Shown here: in pieces, positions 1-8,057 of the stretch
How the letters are laid out: each line of letters starts with the position of its first letter
How positions within the stretch are numbered: position 1 is the first letter of the stretch
Assembly: GCF_029846715.1 (NCBI RefSeq)
Contig: NZ_JARVWW010000038.1
Location: 1-64,000, forward strand
Length of the DNA: 64,000 bases
From: Bradyrhizobium nivariense
GTDB taxonomy: Bacteria; Pseudomonadota; Alphaproteobacteria; Rhizobiales; Xanthobacteraceae
Direction of reading: 5' to 3'
The notes under the pieces: model-generated
What the model was told of the DNA's origin: nothing
What the model saw: only the letters and a program-made list of their open reading frames with translations
The model's database searches: none
Translations under genes and position numbers: made by a program

Positions 1-42
1 AGGAAAGAACCCTCACCGGCCGCGCTCGTGCGAGCGCGCCGA

Positions 43-94
43 CCTCTCCCGCATCCGCCTTCGCCAAGGCTTCGGCGGACAAGGGCGGGAGAGG
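43..94. repeat. Nested hairpin of dispersed repeat type
   Basis: CCTCTCCCGC at 43-52 pairs perfectly with GCGGGAGAGG at 85-94. The interior holds a second hairpin, with TCCGCC near 54 pairing to GGCGGA near 74. The inner sequence (CTTCGCCAAGGCTTCGGCGGA) recurs in altered form around 1480-1650. Such elements are common between genes in Bradyrhizobium. It may also end transcription of a gene lying before the window. Confidence 0.5.
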
Positions 95-169
95 CTCAGA
101 CCGCGCGGGGCTGGATTTGATCTCACCAATGTTCATTACACTCCAAGCATTCGCGTAAGGGCAGGGGGC

Positions 170-808
170 ATGGCAGCAGACATCTCGCGGGCCGGGGTCG
201 AGAAGGCCTATGGCCGCTGGGCGCCGGTCTATGATCTCGTGTTCGGCAAGGTGTTCGACGCCGGCCGGCAGTCGACCATCATCGAGGCCGACCGCATCGG
301 CGGCCGCATCCTCGATGTCGGCGTCGGCACCGGGCTCTCGCTCTCGGATTACGCGCGCACCACCAGGATCTGCGGCGTCGACATTTCCGAGCCGATGCTG
401 CGCAAGGCGCAATCGCGCGTGCGCGCGCTGCGCTTGAGCAATGTCGAGGTGCTCTCGGTGATGGATGCGAAGAACCTTGCCTTCCCCGAAAACTTCTTCG
501 ACGCGGTGGTCGCGCAATACGTCATCACCGCCGTGCCCGATCCCGAAGGCACGCTCGACGAGTTCGTGCGCGTGCTCAAGCCCGGCGGCGAGCTGATCCT
601 CGTCAACCACATCGGCGCGGAAACGGGTTTTCGCAAACTGTCCGAGCTCGCCTTTGCCCCGCTCGCCCGCCGTCTCGGCTGGCGCCCGGAATTCCCATGG
701 CAGCGCCTGGTCGACTGGGGTGCAAAACACGGCGGCGTCACGCTGGCCGAGCGCCGCCCGATGCCGCCGATGGGGCACTTTTCGCTGATCCGCTACCTCA
801 AATCGTAA
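170..808 (+). CDS. pmtA: Phosphatidylethanolamine N-methyltransferase (PmtA type)
   Basis: This 212-residue class I SAM-dependent methyltransferase has its SAM-binding loop at residues 47-55 (ILDVGVGTG), an acidic motif II near GVDISEPML, and the late motif VLKPGGELILVNH. In rhizobia PmtA methylates phosphatidylethanolamine stepwise to phosphatidylcholine at the inner face of the cytoplasmic membrane. The N-terminal AYGRWAPVYDLVFGKVF stretch and the total length fit rhizobial PmtA. The start follows a purine-rich GCAGGGGGC ribosome site. It appears monocistronic, with a strong hairpin about 40 bases after the stop. A related small-molecule methyltransferase cannot be fully excluded. Confidence 0.82.
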   Translation: MAADISRAGVEKAYGRWAPVYDLVFGKVFDAGRQSTIIEADRIGGRILDVGVGTGLSLSDYARTTRICGVDISEPMLRKAQSRVRALRLSNVEVLSVMDAKNLAFPENFFDAVVAQYVITAVPDPEGTLDEFVRVLKPGGELILVNHIGAETGFRKLSELAFAPLARRLGWRPEFPWQRLVDWGAKHGGVTLAERRPMPPMGHFSLIRYLKS

Positions 809-847
809 TGTGATATCCGGGAGCGCAGCCAAACCGGCGGTGCGCCC

Positions 848-873
848 CCTCTCCCGCTCGCAAGCGGGAGAGG
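848..873. terminator. Hairpin after pmtA
   Basis: An 11-bp perfect stem (848-858 with 863-873) closes a CGCA loop. No T-tract follows, so it may be a stabilising 3' hairpin or a dispersed repeat. Its arms share the CCTCTCCCGC core seen at 43-94. Confidence 0.5.
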
Positions 874-982
874 TGCACCGAGTTTGTGGCGGCGATCGAG
901 CCTAAATTCGTGACGATCCCAAACCCCGATCACATCGCGTTTCGGCCGGGAACACCAAGCCTGACCCGCGCGTTTCCCTCCC

Positions 983-1339
983 ATGCGCACGACATCGAAC
1001 ATCATTCTGGCCAGCCTCCTGATCGCCGCCTCCGGCAGCGCGATCGCGCAGGCTCCGCCCGCCCCGGCGACGCCGCCGCAGCAAACCGCGCCGCCGTCCG
1101 CGCAGCACGCCACCAGTTGCACGCCGCAGGATCGCCCGAACCGCTCACCCGACGGCACCACCACCGGCCAGTCCCGGGAACCGCTCGGCGACAAACTGGC
1201 AAAGTCCGACGGCGTGCTCTGCCCGCCCTCCGGCGTCGATCCCGAGATGCACGCCCCGGCCCCCGACACCGGCGCCAATACCCCGGTGATCCCGCCCCCC
1301 GGCAGCCCCGGCGGCGACCCGACGGTAAGGCCGAAATAG
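983..1339 (+). CDS. Proline-rich secreted hypothetical protein
   Basis: A 118-residue protein with a Sec signal peptide at residues 1-23, probably cleaved after GSAIAQA. The mature part is rich in Pro, Ala and Thr and has only two cysteines, in ATSCTPQ and VLCPPS, which could form one disulfide. I recognise no domain. The TTTCCCTCCC upstream is not a good ribosome site, so the start rests mainly on the clean signal peptide. It is one of several short secreted proteins in this window and is probably periplasmic. Confidence 0.55.
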   Translation: MRTTSNIILASLLIAASGSAIAQAPPAPATPPQQTAPPSAQHATSCTPQDRPNRSPDGTTTGQSREPLGDKLAKSDGVLCPPSGVDPEMHAPAPDTGANTPVIPPPGSPGGDPTVRPK

Positions 1340-1361
1340 GCCGGTTCCGCCTCCCCAATCT

Positions 1362-1672
1362 CGTTGTCATGCCCGGGCTCGTCCCGCCTGCGGGGCCGAA
1401 GCCCCTTCGGCGCGGCGAAGGCCCGGGCATCGACGTTCTCAGGGCTGCGAATGAAGGCGTGGATGGCCGGGACCCGGCTCCGCCAAGGCTTCGCCGGGCT
1501 TTCACTGCCGGGGGGCGGCGGAGCTTTAGCGAAGACGGCAAGCCCGGCCATGACGGATTCGGCGCAAAAAGGGCCAAATTCGACCCCGCCGACTTGTCCG
1601 CCGACCCGTCCGCCGAAGCTTTTTAGCGAAGGCGGAAGCCTTGGCGAAGCGGAAGCTTTAGCAAACTCGGAT
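1362..1672. repeat. Cluster of dispersed palindromic repeats
   Basis: No gene is visible between the secreted protein and the tRNA. The stretch has TCATGCCCGGGCTCGTCCCG near 1367, partly mirrored by AAGGCCCGGGCATCGACG near 1419, then GGATGGCCGGGACC near 1460 mirrored by GCCCGGCCATGACGG near 1542. From about 1605 to 1670 there are iterations of CGAAGCTTTTTAGCGAAGGCGG and variants. These are typical of extragenic repeats in Bradyrhizobium genomes. Short reading frames here have repeat-derived composition and are not called. Confidence 0.6.
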
Positions 1673-1746
1673 TGACAGCCCGCCGCCCCCTTCCTTATAT
1701 GCCGCGCGTTCGCGAGATCGGCCTTGTCAGGCCCTCGCGACCCTGT

Positions 1747-1823
1747 GGCGGGGTAGCTCAGCTGGTTAGAGCACGGGAATCATAATCCTGGGGTCGGGGG
1801 TTCGAGTCCCTCTCCCGCTACCA
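1747..1823 (+). tRNA. tRNA-Met (anticodon CAT, elongator type)
   Basis: A complete 77-nt cloverleaf with encoded CCA. The anticodon stem CGGGA/TCCTG encloses loop ATCATAA, giving CAT. The D-arm is GCTC...GAGC and the T-arm has GGTTCGAGTCC. The acceptor stem has a terminal G-T pair and ends TACCA, as in rhizobial elongator tRNA-Met. A CAT anticodon could also mean lysidine-modified tRNA-Ile2, but the body fits Met better. Confidence 0.93.
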
Positions 1824-1929
1824 AAGTGTCTTCCGCTCCGTCCCCGAAGTCATGGCGGATCGATCGATTTCAGTCCGTAAGGCTGGGCGAGGCATTGTCC
1901 GGCGAAATTCGCTGCGATAGTTCATTGTA

Positions 1930-2304
1930 TCAGATCAGGTCGTCGACCGTGAGCTTCAGGACCGCGGCAAGCTTTTTGAGCGTCGCTGCGGTGCCCGGCT
2001 TGTTCCCAGCCTCGATCTCGGAAATGAAGCCCTGTGCGACGCCGCTTGCCTTGGACAAGGTGCCCTGCGTCAGGCCGCGCTTCTTCCTCCAGAAAGCAAG
2101 CGGGCTCTTGGCGGCCAACAGTTCCTTCGCCTCGGCGGAGGTCAAGGTCTCGATCTCGCCTCGCTCGATGGCCTTCCGGGAGCGATCGGCAATTTCGCTG
2201 TCCCTTTGATCCTCGGCTGCCTCCACCAAGCGCTCATAATCGGCGGCCGATAGCACAACCATGTCCTCGCCGCTGGGACTCTTGATGCGCTGTACCTTGT
2301 TCAT
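1930..2304 (-). CDS. XRE-family antitoxin with Phd-like N-terminus
   Basis: This 124-residue protein has an N-terminal segment resembling Phd/YefM antitoxins (SPSGEDMVVLSAADYERLVEA, within residues 9-30). A Cro/C1-type helix-turn-helix follows at about residues 70-124 (RGLTQGTLSKASGVAQGFIS, then EIEAGNKPG). It should neutralise the toxin encoded just upstream and repress the operon. Toxin-first order is typical of HigBA-like pairs. The toxin stop lies 11 bases before this ATG, implying co-transcription. The mixed architecture is somewhat unusual but does occur in XRE antitoxins. Confidence 0.8.
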   Translation of the reverse strand: MNKVQRIKSPSGEDMVVLSAADYERLVEAAEDQRDSEIADRSRKAIERGEIETLTSAEAKELLAAKSPLAFWRKKRGLTQGTLSKASGVAQGFISEIEAGNKPGTAATLKKLAAVLKLTVDDLI

Positions 2305-2315
2305 GGTGCTTTCCT

Positions 2316-2564
2316 TCAGTCGTAAATCCCGCCGCGTGGTCCGACATCGTGAATGGTGATGGTACGTTTCGTTTCCGAGAAGATCACCCGGAAGTCGCCG
2401 ACCCGCAATCGGTAGTCCGAACGGCCCTTCAGCTTCTTAACGTTGTTCGCCTGCGCCGCCGGATTCCTCGCATAGGCGTCGATCTTCGCCATGATGGCGG
2501 CCTTGCGGTTCGAATGCTGCCGCAACGCCCTGACCGCTTCGACGCTGTAAATGACGTCTTTCAT
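2316..2564 (-). CDS. RelE/ParE-family toxin
   Basis: An 82-residue small basic toxin. The segment AQANNVKKLKGRSDYRLRVG followed by DFRVIFSE matches the RelE/ParE fold, which carries KL.G....YRLRVGDYRV-type motifs, and the C-terminus is HDVGPRGGIYD. In this superfamily the product is usually a ribosome-dependent mRNA interferase or a gyrase inhibitor; the sequence alone does not decide which. An in-frame ATG 14 codons upstream (2606) is possible, but the 2564 start gives the normal family length. It is first gene of a two-gene operon with the XRE antitoxin, preceded by two direct repeats. Confidence 0.8.
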   Translation of the reverse strand: MKDVIYSVEAVRALRQHSNRKAAIMAKIDAYARNPAAQANNVKKLKGRSDYRLRVGDFRVIFSETKRTITIHDVGPRGGIYD

Positions 2565-2597
2565 GAATGCATCAATCCCATGCCGCAGCAATGCGGT

Positions 2598-2636
2598 CAA
2601 TCCCAATGGAGATAATTATCCAATCCCAATAGAGAT
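2598..2636 (-). promoter_or_regulatory. Tandem operator upstream of the toxin-antitoxin operon
   Basis: Two 16-bp direct repeats, CAATCCCAATGGAGAT (2598-2613) and CAATCCCAATAGAGAT (2621-2636), start 23 bp apart. The second belongs to an imperfect 20-bp palindrome starting CCAATCCC and ending GATTGG. On the minus strand a GATAATT box lies between the repeats and could be the -10. This layout fits cooperative autorepression by the XRE antitoxin, which is an inference. Confidence 0.55.
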
Positions 2637-2639
2637 TGG

Positions 2640-3483
2640 CCGCCGCGAAATACTGACTCGGTTTGTAGCAAAATTTGTGCTTGGCAATTCTCTTTCCGAA
2701 AAGCGGTTGCCCGTCGGGCAAAACACCCGCCACCCCGTCAACCCCTCCCCGCAAAAATATTCCTCTTTACCGAAATTCGGTTTTGTCGTATGTCTCGCCC
2801 ATCCCGGCTCATCCAAGAGGGGCGATCTTGTGGTCGTCATTTTCGCGAGCCGGGCTTGCGGTGGACGCGGCAGCGTTCGGGTACGAGAGGCTAAGGGCAG
2901 GGCGGATTGCTCTCCGTGAGCCCAAAACTTCGTGCTAGATGAGCGGCGCTGTCAGGTTCGTCTCGTCTGTAAGTTTCCGGCTCCGTCGACAGGGCTGGAA
3001 AAACTGCGGCGAAATGGCGAGCCGTGCGTACGGCAAAACCGTGTGGTCCTGGCCGTCGTTGCTACGGTCAAGCCTTTGCGGATTCGGCATTCGCGTCAAC
3101 CGGCGCGATGTCGGTGACTTCTGCGAAGGCGAGGGAGGCCAGAACGAACTCGGCTCCCGGGAGAGCACGGCATAAGCCGTCCAACCACTGCGCAGGGAAG
3201 GCCGAGTGATTGGCACCACCTGTATGCTGCTGTGCGGTTCTTTTGCGCTACATTTTCGCGCAGCGGACCGCGGGTGCGAGGTCAGCACCCGGCCTTCCCT
3301 GCGCCCTCTTGGATTTGAGGGTGGAGCGACGAAGCAAAGCTCGGGCGAAATACGCCGCGAGAACGCGAAACTGCGTGTTTCGCCGTAACGCATCCCGACA
3401 GTCACGCTATGAAACTGCGCAGTCCGATCGGCCGGGACCGTGACGTTGCGCGGTCCCGACCGATGGATGTTATGTGCACGTGG
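2640..3483. other. Gene-poor, repeat-derived stretch
   Basis: No convincing gene lies in these 840 bases. From about 2935 to 3405 the sequence resembles a non-coding element I recall as dispersed in Bradyrhizobium genomes. Its minus-strand translation reads APPSNPRGRREGRVLTSHP, which turns up as spurious hypothetical proteins. I see no promoter, RNA or transposase signature. Confidence 0.45.
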
Positions 3484-3858
3484 CTAGCTGCAGCTCAGCG
3501 GCAACGGCTGGGCCGGATGCAACTCGTACCAGTCATAACAATCCGGATAGGCGCCGTAGAATCCATCTCCGTGCCGGTAGCGACCGTAGCTGTGAAACGC
3601 GTGTTGGCGGAGGCCGCCGGGATGACCGCCGAAGCCGAGATGCTCGCCGCCGAACCGGGCGCCGCCGCCAAAACCTCCCTCATGCCCCATGCCGCCGAAA
3701 TGCGCGCCGCTGCCAAATCCCGCATGTCCGCCGCCGAAGCCGCCGCCGCCAAAGCCGCCATGGCCGCCGCCACCACCGCCACCGTGCGCGTTGGCCGCGC
3801 CGATTGCGAGCGTCGAGGCGAGTGCTGCTGTCGCCAGAATCATGATTGTTCGTGTCAT
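3484..3858 (-). CDS. Gly/His-rich secreted protein
   Basis: A 124-residue protein starting MTRTIMILATAALAST, with a signal peptide ending near residue 24 (GAANAHG). A long low-complexity region of HGGGGGGG, GFGGG and GGHAGFGS type follows, then a Tyr- and Asp-containing tail (YGAYPDCYDWYELHP). The start is set by GAGAGGAG eight bases upstream; an in-frame extension to 3978 lacks a signal peptide and is rejected. His-rich Gly repeats could bind metal, but nothing proves it. It is likely periplasmic or surface-exposed. Confidence 0.65.
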   Translation of the reverse strand: MTRTIMILATAALASTLAIGAANAHGGGGGGGHGGFGGGGFGGGHAGFGSGAHFGGMGHEGGFGGGARFGGEHLGFGGHPGGLRQHAFHSYGRYRHGDGFYGAYPDCYDWYELHPAQPLPLSCS

Positions 3859-4104
3859 GGAGAACTCCTCTCGTGTTGAGCTGCCCGGCCGTCCCTGAAG
3901 CCCGCTTCCGCATCGTGCGCGCGAGGCTGCTGATGGCCGGGCCTGTGATGGTGGAGAGGTAGGAGCGCTGCGCGGCAATCCAACTGAATTCGGAGTCAGA
4001 CATGAAGCACGCCGTTCGCGAAGATGATCTCGCCGCGCATGGTGGCAACGCGCGAAAGGAGCGGACTGAATGAAACAGCCCGCTCCCCGTCATTCCATGT
4101 GCAA

Positions 4105-4131
4105 CGGCCGGCTGGGTCACACGGCCGGCCG
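4105..4131 (-). terminator. Hairpin after the 81-residue secreted protein gene
   Basis: CGGCCGGC (4105-4112) pairs with GCCGGCCG (4124-4131) over an 11-nt loop, just past the stop of the minus-strand gene at 4143. No clear T-run follows. Confidence 0.4.
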
Positions 4132-4142
4132 CGTTGATGCGA

Positions 4143-4388
4143 TCAGAAGCTGCCGGTGCCCGGCTCGCACGGCACGTTGTTGCCGGTCCACGGCGCGGTC
4201 GCGAAGGCGCCGACGCGCGGCGCGGGAATGCAGGCGCGTTCGCCCTGATAGAGGGGGCCGCTCGTTGCGACCGTATCGGCCTCCACCGCAGGCTGCTGCA
4301 CGACGCGGTGATGCTCGCGGGCCATCACGGGGCCGCCGAGCATCGCGGCTGCAATCAGTCCCATCGACAGCAGTTTGGACGTGGTCAT
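4143..4388 (-). CDS. Small secreted protein, paralogue A
   Basis: An 81-residue protein. Residues 1-23 form a signal peptide (MTTSKLLSMGLIAAAMLGG, then PVMA|RE). The mature part ends CIPAPRVGAFATAPW...PCEPGTG. A strong ribosome site (AAAGGAGAG) precedes the ATG. The protein at 13306-13533 shares the signal peptide pattern and the C-terminal C.(A/P).P.VGA.ATAPW....PCEP.(T)G signature, with both cysteines kept. Function is unknown; the pattern suggests a small disulfide-bonded periplasmic protein. Confidence 0.68.
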   Translation of the reverse strand: MTTSKLLSMGLIAAAMLGGPVMAREHHRVVQQPAVEADTVATSGPLYQGERACIPAPRVGAFATAPWTGNNVPCEPGTGSF

Positions 4389-4879
4389 TCGCTCTCTCCT
4401 TTGATGACATCAGGCCGAAGCAAGCCGGCTCGCCATCGAGGTGTGAACGATTGGGCCCGATCCAAACGCACGATTTGCTCACCGCAATTCAACCGCCTGT
4501 GAGTCGATGCGGCGTCGCAACCACGATCGTGCGAATGCATAACATCCGTGGCCCCTGAAACTACAGCGCGTGCGTTGACAGCATATGTTCGATCCAGCGC
4601 AGTTCACAGCGGAGCCCGCAAGATGATCACGACATTGGCAACACGCATCGTCCTTGCATTGGCGCTGCTCGTGAGGCGAGCCGTCCGCAACATGAACTGG
4701 AATTCAATGGCAGCGCCGGCGCCCAAAGCCTATCTCGTACCACAGCGAGTGGCCGGCATCAGGCGACGTCAAGGCCGCGGGTTCGACACGCGCGGACGCC
4801 GAACATGACACCGCGCGCCGCTGAACCCACGCTTCCCTACCGCGCGCCAAAACGTCGCGCGGAACGTGGAGCGAAGATC
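4389..4879. other. Intergenic region before the two-component pair
   Basis: About 490 bases separate two divergent units. The only candidate gene is a weak 61-codon frame from ATG 4623, preceded by GGAG. Its first residues are hydrophobic (MITTLATRIVLALALL) but the rest is Arg-rich and non-descript. No repeat or RNA is seen. Confidence 0.3.
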
Positions 4880-5560
4880 ATGAACCGGATTCTCCTGATC
4901 GAGGACGATGCCGAGACCGCCGAGGCGATTGTGGCCGAGCTTGCCGATCGCGGCTTCGAGGTGCAATGGGCCGGCGACGGTGTCGATGGTCTCGACCGGG
5001 CGCGCGCGTCGAGCCCGGATGCCATGATCGTTGATCGCATGCTGCCGGGAATGGACGGGCTCACCGTCATCGAGGCGCTGCGCAAGGACGAGGTCAGGAC
5101 ACCCGTCCTGGTCCTGAGTGCGCTCGGCGCGGTGGACGACCGGGTGCGCGGACTGCGCATGGGCGGAGACGATTATCTCACAAAGCCGTTCGCGCTCGTC
5201 GAGCTGGTCGCGCGGATCGAGGCGTTGCTGCGCCGTCCGATCGACAGCCGCGAAACGACCTTGCATGTCGGGCCGCTCGAGATCGATCTGATCGAGCGCA
5301 CCGCGCGACGCGGCGAGCGCGAGCTCGAGCTGCTGCCGCGCGAATTCCGCCTGCTCGAATACATGATGCGCCGGAACGATCAGCTGCTGACGCGCGCGAT
5401 GCTGCTCGAAGAGGTCTGGAACTACAAGTTCGTTCCGGCGACGACGAACCTGATCGACGTGCATATGGGCCGGCTTCGCCACAAGGTCGACGGTCCCGGA
5501 GAGCCACAGCTCATCCACAACGTCCGAGGCTCCGGCTTCGTCCTGCGCTCGCGGCAATAG
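4880..5560 (+). CDS. OmpR/PhoB-family response regulator
   Basis: A 226-residue regulator. The receiver domain (about 1-115) has acidic residues E8/D9/D10, phospho-acceptor D52 and K102 in LTKPF. The winged-helix DNA-binding domain (about 130-226) ends in NVRGSGFVLRSRQ. The start at MNRILLIEDD is supported by GTGGAG eight bases upstream; an upstream ATG at 4805 adds a non-conserved Arg-rich leader. The partner kinase follows after nine bases. By position it may control the downstream sigma factor or RND efflux genes. Confidence 0.88.
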   Translation: MNRILLIEDDAETAEAIVAELADRGFEVQWAGDGVDGLDRARASSPDAMIVDRMLPGMDGLTVIEALRKDEVRTPVLVLSALGAVDDRVRGLRMGGDDYLTKPFALVELVARIEALLRRPIDSRETTLHVGPLEIDLIERTARRGERELELLPREFRLLEYMMRRNDQLLTRAMLLEEVWNYKFVPATTNLIDVHMGRLRHKVDGPGEPQLIHNVRGSGFVLRSRQ

Positions 5561-5569
5561 GGGCGGGCG

Positions 5570-6994
5570 ATGCACCAGATCCGGTTGATCCGCTCCAGCA
5601 CGTTCCTCTGGGCTCTGGCCGTGGCGGCCGCCTTCGCGCTGTTCGTGGTCGCGCTGTTCGCGTTCATCTACTGGAAGCTCGACGACTATCTGGTCGCGCG
5701 ATCCGATCGCATGATCACCACGCAGATCCACTTCATCGCAGACCTGCCGCCGGCCCGCCGCATCAGTGCCATCGCCGATCATCTCGCGCAGGATTCCCGG
5801 GGCGTGCAGTACGCGGGACTGTTCGATGCCGCCGGCACCAGGCTTGCCGGCAACATCGACCATTTGCCGCGCGAGCTCAGGCTCGACGGCGCGGTGCAGG
5901 GCGTGCGGCTCGATCTGTTCGAAAAGCCGGCAGTCCACGTTCCGGTCGTCAGGGCGGTCGGCACGCGTCTCGACGGCGGCGATGTCCTGGTGATGGGGCG
6001 GAACGTCGACGAGACGCGCGAGATATCGAGCGTCGTGGGTCAGGCTTTGGCCCTCGGCCTGCTGCCGGCCTTCAGCCTCTGCCTGCTGGCTGGCGCCTGG
6101 CTGAGCGTCCGTGCCGAGAGGCGCGTGGAGCAGGTCAATCAGCGGGTCCAGCGCATCGTGGCCGGCGAACTGCGCGAGCGGCTCCCGAAGGGCAACACGG
6201 ACGATTCGTTTGCGCGACTGGCGGGAATCGTCAACGGCATGCTCGACGAGATGGAGACGATGATCAATGCGCTTGCCGGCGTCGGCAACGACATCGCTCA
6301 TGATCTCAGGACCCCGCTCACGCGCGTCCGGCTGGCGCTGGAGCGCGGACGAACCCATGCGGCAACGCTGGAGGAGCTCCAGGAGACCGCGGACAAGGCC
6401 ATCGCCGGCATCGACCAGTCGCTTGCGATCGTCACCGCCTTGCTGCGCCTGACCGAGCTCGAGAACAACCGCCGCATGGCCGGCTTCGGCGACGTCGCGC
6501 TCGACGAGATCGTGCGGGAGGTGTGCGACGTCTACGAACCCATTGCCGAAGACAAGCGCATCGCGCTCGGCGTCGTCATCGATCGCAATGTGCAGGTGTG
6601 GGGTGACCGCGACCTGCTGTTCGAGGCCGTCGCCAATCTCGTGGACAATGCCATCAAGTTCACGCCATCAGGCGGACGGGTCGAGCTCGCCTTGGAAGCG
6701 GAGGACGACACGGCGCTGGTGCGCGTGAGCGACACCGGGCCCGGCATCGGCGAACAGGAGCGCGAGGCGGTGCTGCGGCGGTTCTATCGCTCCGACAAGA
6801 TGCGCAATACGCCTGGCGTCGGACTCGGACTGAGCCTGGTGGCCGCCATCGTCAAGCTGCACGGCTTTCGGCTGATCATTGGCCCCGCTCCCGGAGGGCG
6901 GATCGAGATCCTTGCCTGGACCGGAAGGGCAGGCAGTCCCATCACGCGCCGGTCGCGGAGATTGATGCACGCAGACGCGAGCCAGATGGCATGA
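5570..6994 (+). CDS. HAMP-containing sensor histidine kinase
   Basis: A 474-residue inner-membrane kinase. Transmembrane segments lie at about 11-34 and 155-178, flanking a roughly 120-residue periplasmic sensor. HAMP follows (about 180-235), then HisKA with the phospho-acceptor H244 in NDIAHDLRTPLTRVR. The ATPase domain has the N box LVDNAIKF, G1 DTGPGIG and G2 GVGLGLSLV. It should phosphorylate the regulator encoded just upstream. No ligand is evident from the sensor; such pairs beside RND genes often sense metals or envelope stress. Confidence 0.88.
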   Translation: MHQIRLIRSSTFLWALAVAAAFALFVVALFAFIYWKLDDYLVARSDRMITTQIHFIADLPPARRISAIADHLAQDSRGVQYAGLFDAAGTRLAGNIDHLPRELRLDGAVQGVRLDLFEKPAVHVPVVRAVGTRLDGGDVLVMGRNVDETREISSVVGQALALGLLPAFSLCLLAGAWLSVRAERRVEQVNQRVQRIVAGELRERLPKGNTDDSFARLAGIVNGMLDEMETMINALAGVGNDIAHDLRTPLTRVRLALERGRTHAATLEELQETADKAIAGIDQSLAIVTALLRLTELENNRRMAGFGDVALDEIVREVCDVYEPIAEDKRIALGVVIDRNVQVWGDRDLLFEAVANLVDNAIKFTPSGGRVELALEAEDDTALVRVSDTGPGIGEQEREAVLRRFYRSDKMRNTPGVGLGLSLVAAIVKLHGFRLIIGPAPGGRIEILAWTGRAGSPITRRSRRLMHADASQMA

Positions 6995-7054
6995 GCCAAA
7001 TCATGCGCGATGCTTTCGAGATCAACCAGCCGGCCCGGACTATAGGAGTGACAA

Positions 7055-7978
7055 ATGCAGACTAGCCACGAAATTGCGAGGCGCGATCCCGTTGCCGTGC
7101 CGGCCGCATCGGTGTCGCCGCCGTTCCTCAGCGCTTATTCGGCGACCATCAGGCGGTTCGACCTGCTTGAGGCGGGGCAGGAGCAGCAGCTGGCACGCCG
7201 CTGGCAGGAAACGCGGGACCGGAGCGCAGCGGACGCGCTCGTCACCAGCCATCTCCGGCTCGCCGCCAAGCTGGCGCGAGGTTACAAGGGATACGGACTT
7301 CCGCTGGTCGATCTGATCGCGGAGGCGAATCTCGGCCTCGTGATCGCGGCGTCACGCTTCGAACCCGGCCGCGGCGCGCGATTCTCCAGCTATGCGGTCT
7401 GGTGGATCAAGGCGGCCATTCACGAGTACATCCTGCGGTCCTGGTCCCTGGTCAAGATCGGGACGACGGCGGCGCAGAAGAAGCTGTTTTTCAAGCTCCG
7501 CAGCGAGATCAGGAAAGCCACCGGCAGCGTGATGGCCGGGCTCACGCCTGACGTCGTCGAATTGATCGCCGGCAAGCTCGAGGTCACCGCGCGTGACGTG
7601 ATCGAGATGGACGCGCGGCTGAACGGCGATTTGTCGCTGAATGCGCGCGTCGGCGACGAGGACGGCGGAACCGAGCTGGAAGCCTTGCTGGTCGACGGCG
7701 CGGTCGACGCAGAGACGGTGCTCGCCGATCACGAGCAGACAGAACAGCGCAGCAGGGCCTTGCGTGCTGCGCTGGGCGGGCTCGCGGCGCGGGAACGTCA
7801 TGTCTTCGAGGCGCGGCGGCTGGCGGAATGCCCGGTCACGCTCGATCAGCTGGCCCGCGAACTGTCCATATCGAGCGAACGTGTCAGGCAGATCGAGATT
7901 CGCGCCTTTGCCAAGGTCAAGCGGGCCGTGATGCACGCCGCGCAGGATGCACCACGCGCCGTCGCATGCAGCGTCTGA
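7055..7978 (+). CDS. rpoH: RNA polymerase sigma factor, RpoH (sigma-32) family
   Basis: A 307-residue sigma-70-family protein. Region 2 reads SHLRLAAKLARGYKGYGLP through FSSYAVWWIKAAIHEYILRS. It is followed by the RpoH-box-like QKKLFFKLR, and region 4 has an HTH near ELSISSERVRQIEIRAFAKV. RpoH factors direct heat-shock and envelope-stress genes, and Bradyrhizobium carries several paralogues. A good ribosome site (TAGGAGTGACAA) precedes the ATG. It lies between a two-component pair and an RND operon, all on the plus strand, suggesting a stress-response unit. Which paralogue this is cannot be said from the sequence alone. Confidence 0.85.
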   Translation: MQTSHEIARRDPVAVPAASVSPPFLSAYSATIRRFDLLEAGQEQQLARRWQETRDRSAADALVTSHLRLAAKLARGYKGYGLPLVDLIAEANLGLVIAASRFEPGRGARFSSYAVWWIKAAIHEYILRSWSLVKIGTTAAQKKLFFKLRSEIRKATGSVMAGLTPDVVELIAGKLEVTARDVIEMDARLNGDLSLNARVGDEDGGTELEALLVDGAVDAETVLADHEQTEQRSRALRAALGGLAARERHVFEARRLAECPVTLDQLARELSISSERVRQIEIRAFAKVKRAVMHAAQDAPRAVACSV

Positions 7979-8057
7979 ATTCGATTTCATTTGAACGGGG
8001 AACCGACCGTCCTCACCTGTCCGACGATGCTGCGTAACTCGCTCCAGGCAGACCACC

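Noticed and set aside
1747-1823. tRNA-Ile2 with lysidine instead of tRNA-Met
   Set aside because: The anticodon allows it, but the acceptor stem with G1-U72 and A73 and the body match rhizobial elongator tRNA-Met.
2935-3405. 156-codon minus-strand frame
   Set aside because: The translation matches a pattern I know as a spurious product of a dispersed Bradyrhizobium repeat; there is no ribosome site.
4769-6358. 529-codon open frame on the minus strand
   Set aside because: It is the antisense shadow of the response regulator and kinase genes, whose domains are certain; its translation is rich in Arg, Asp and His, as expected of a high-GC shadow.
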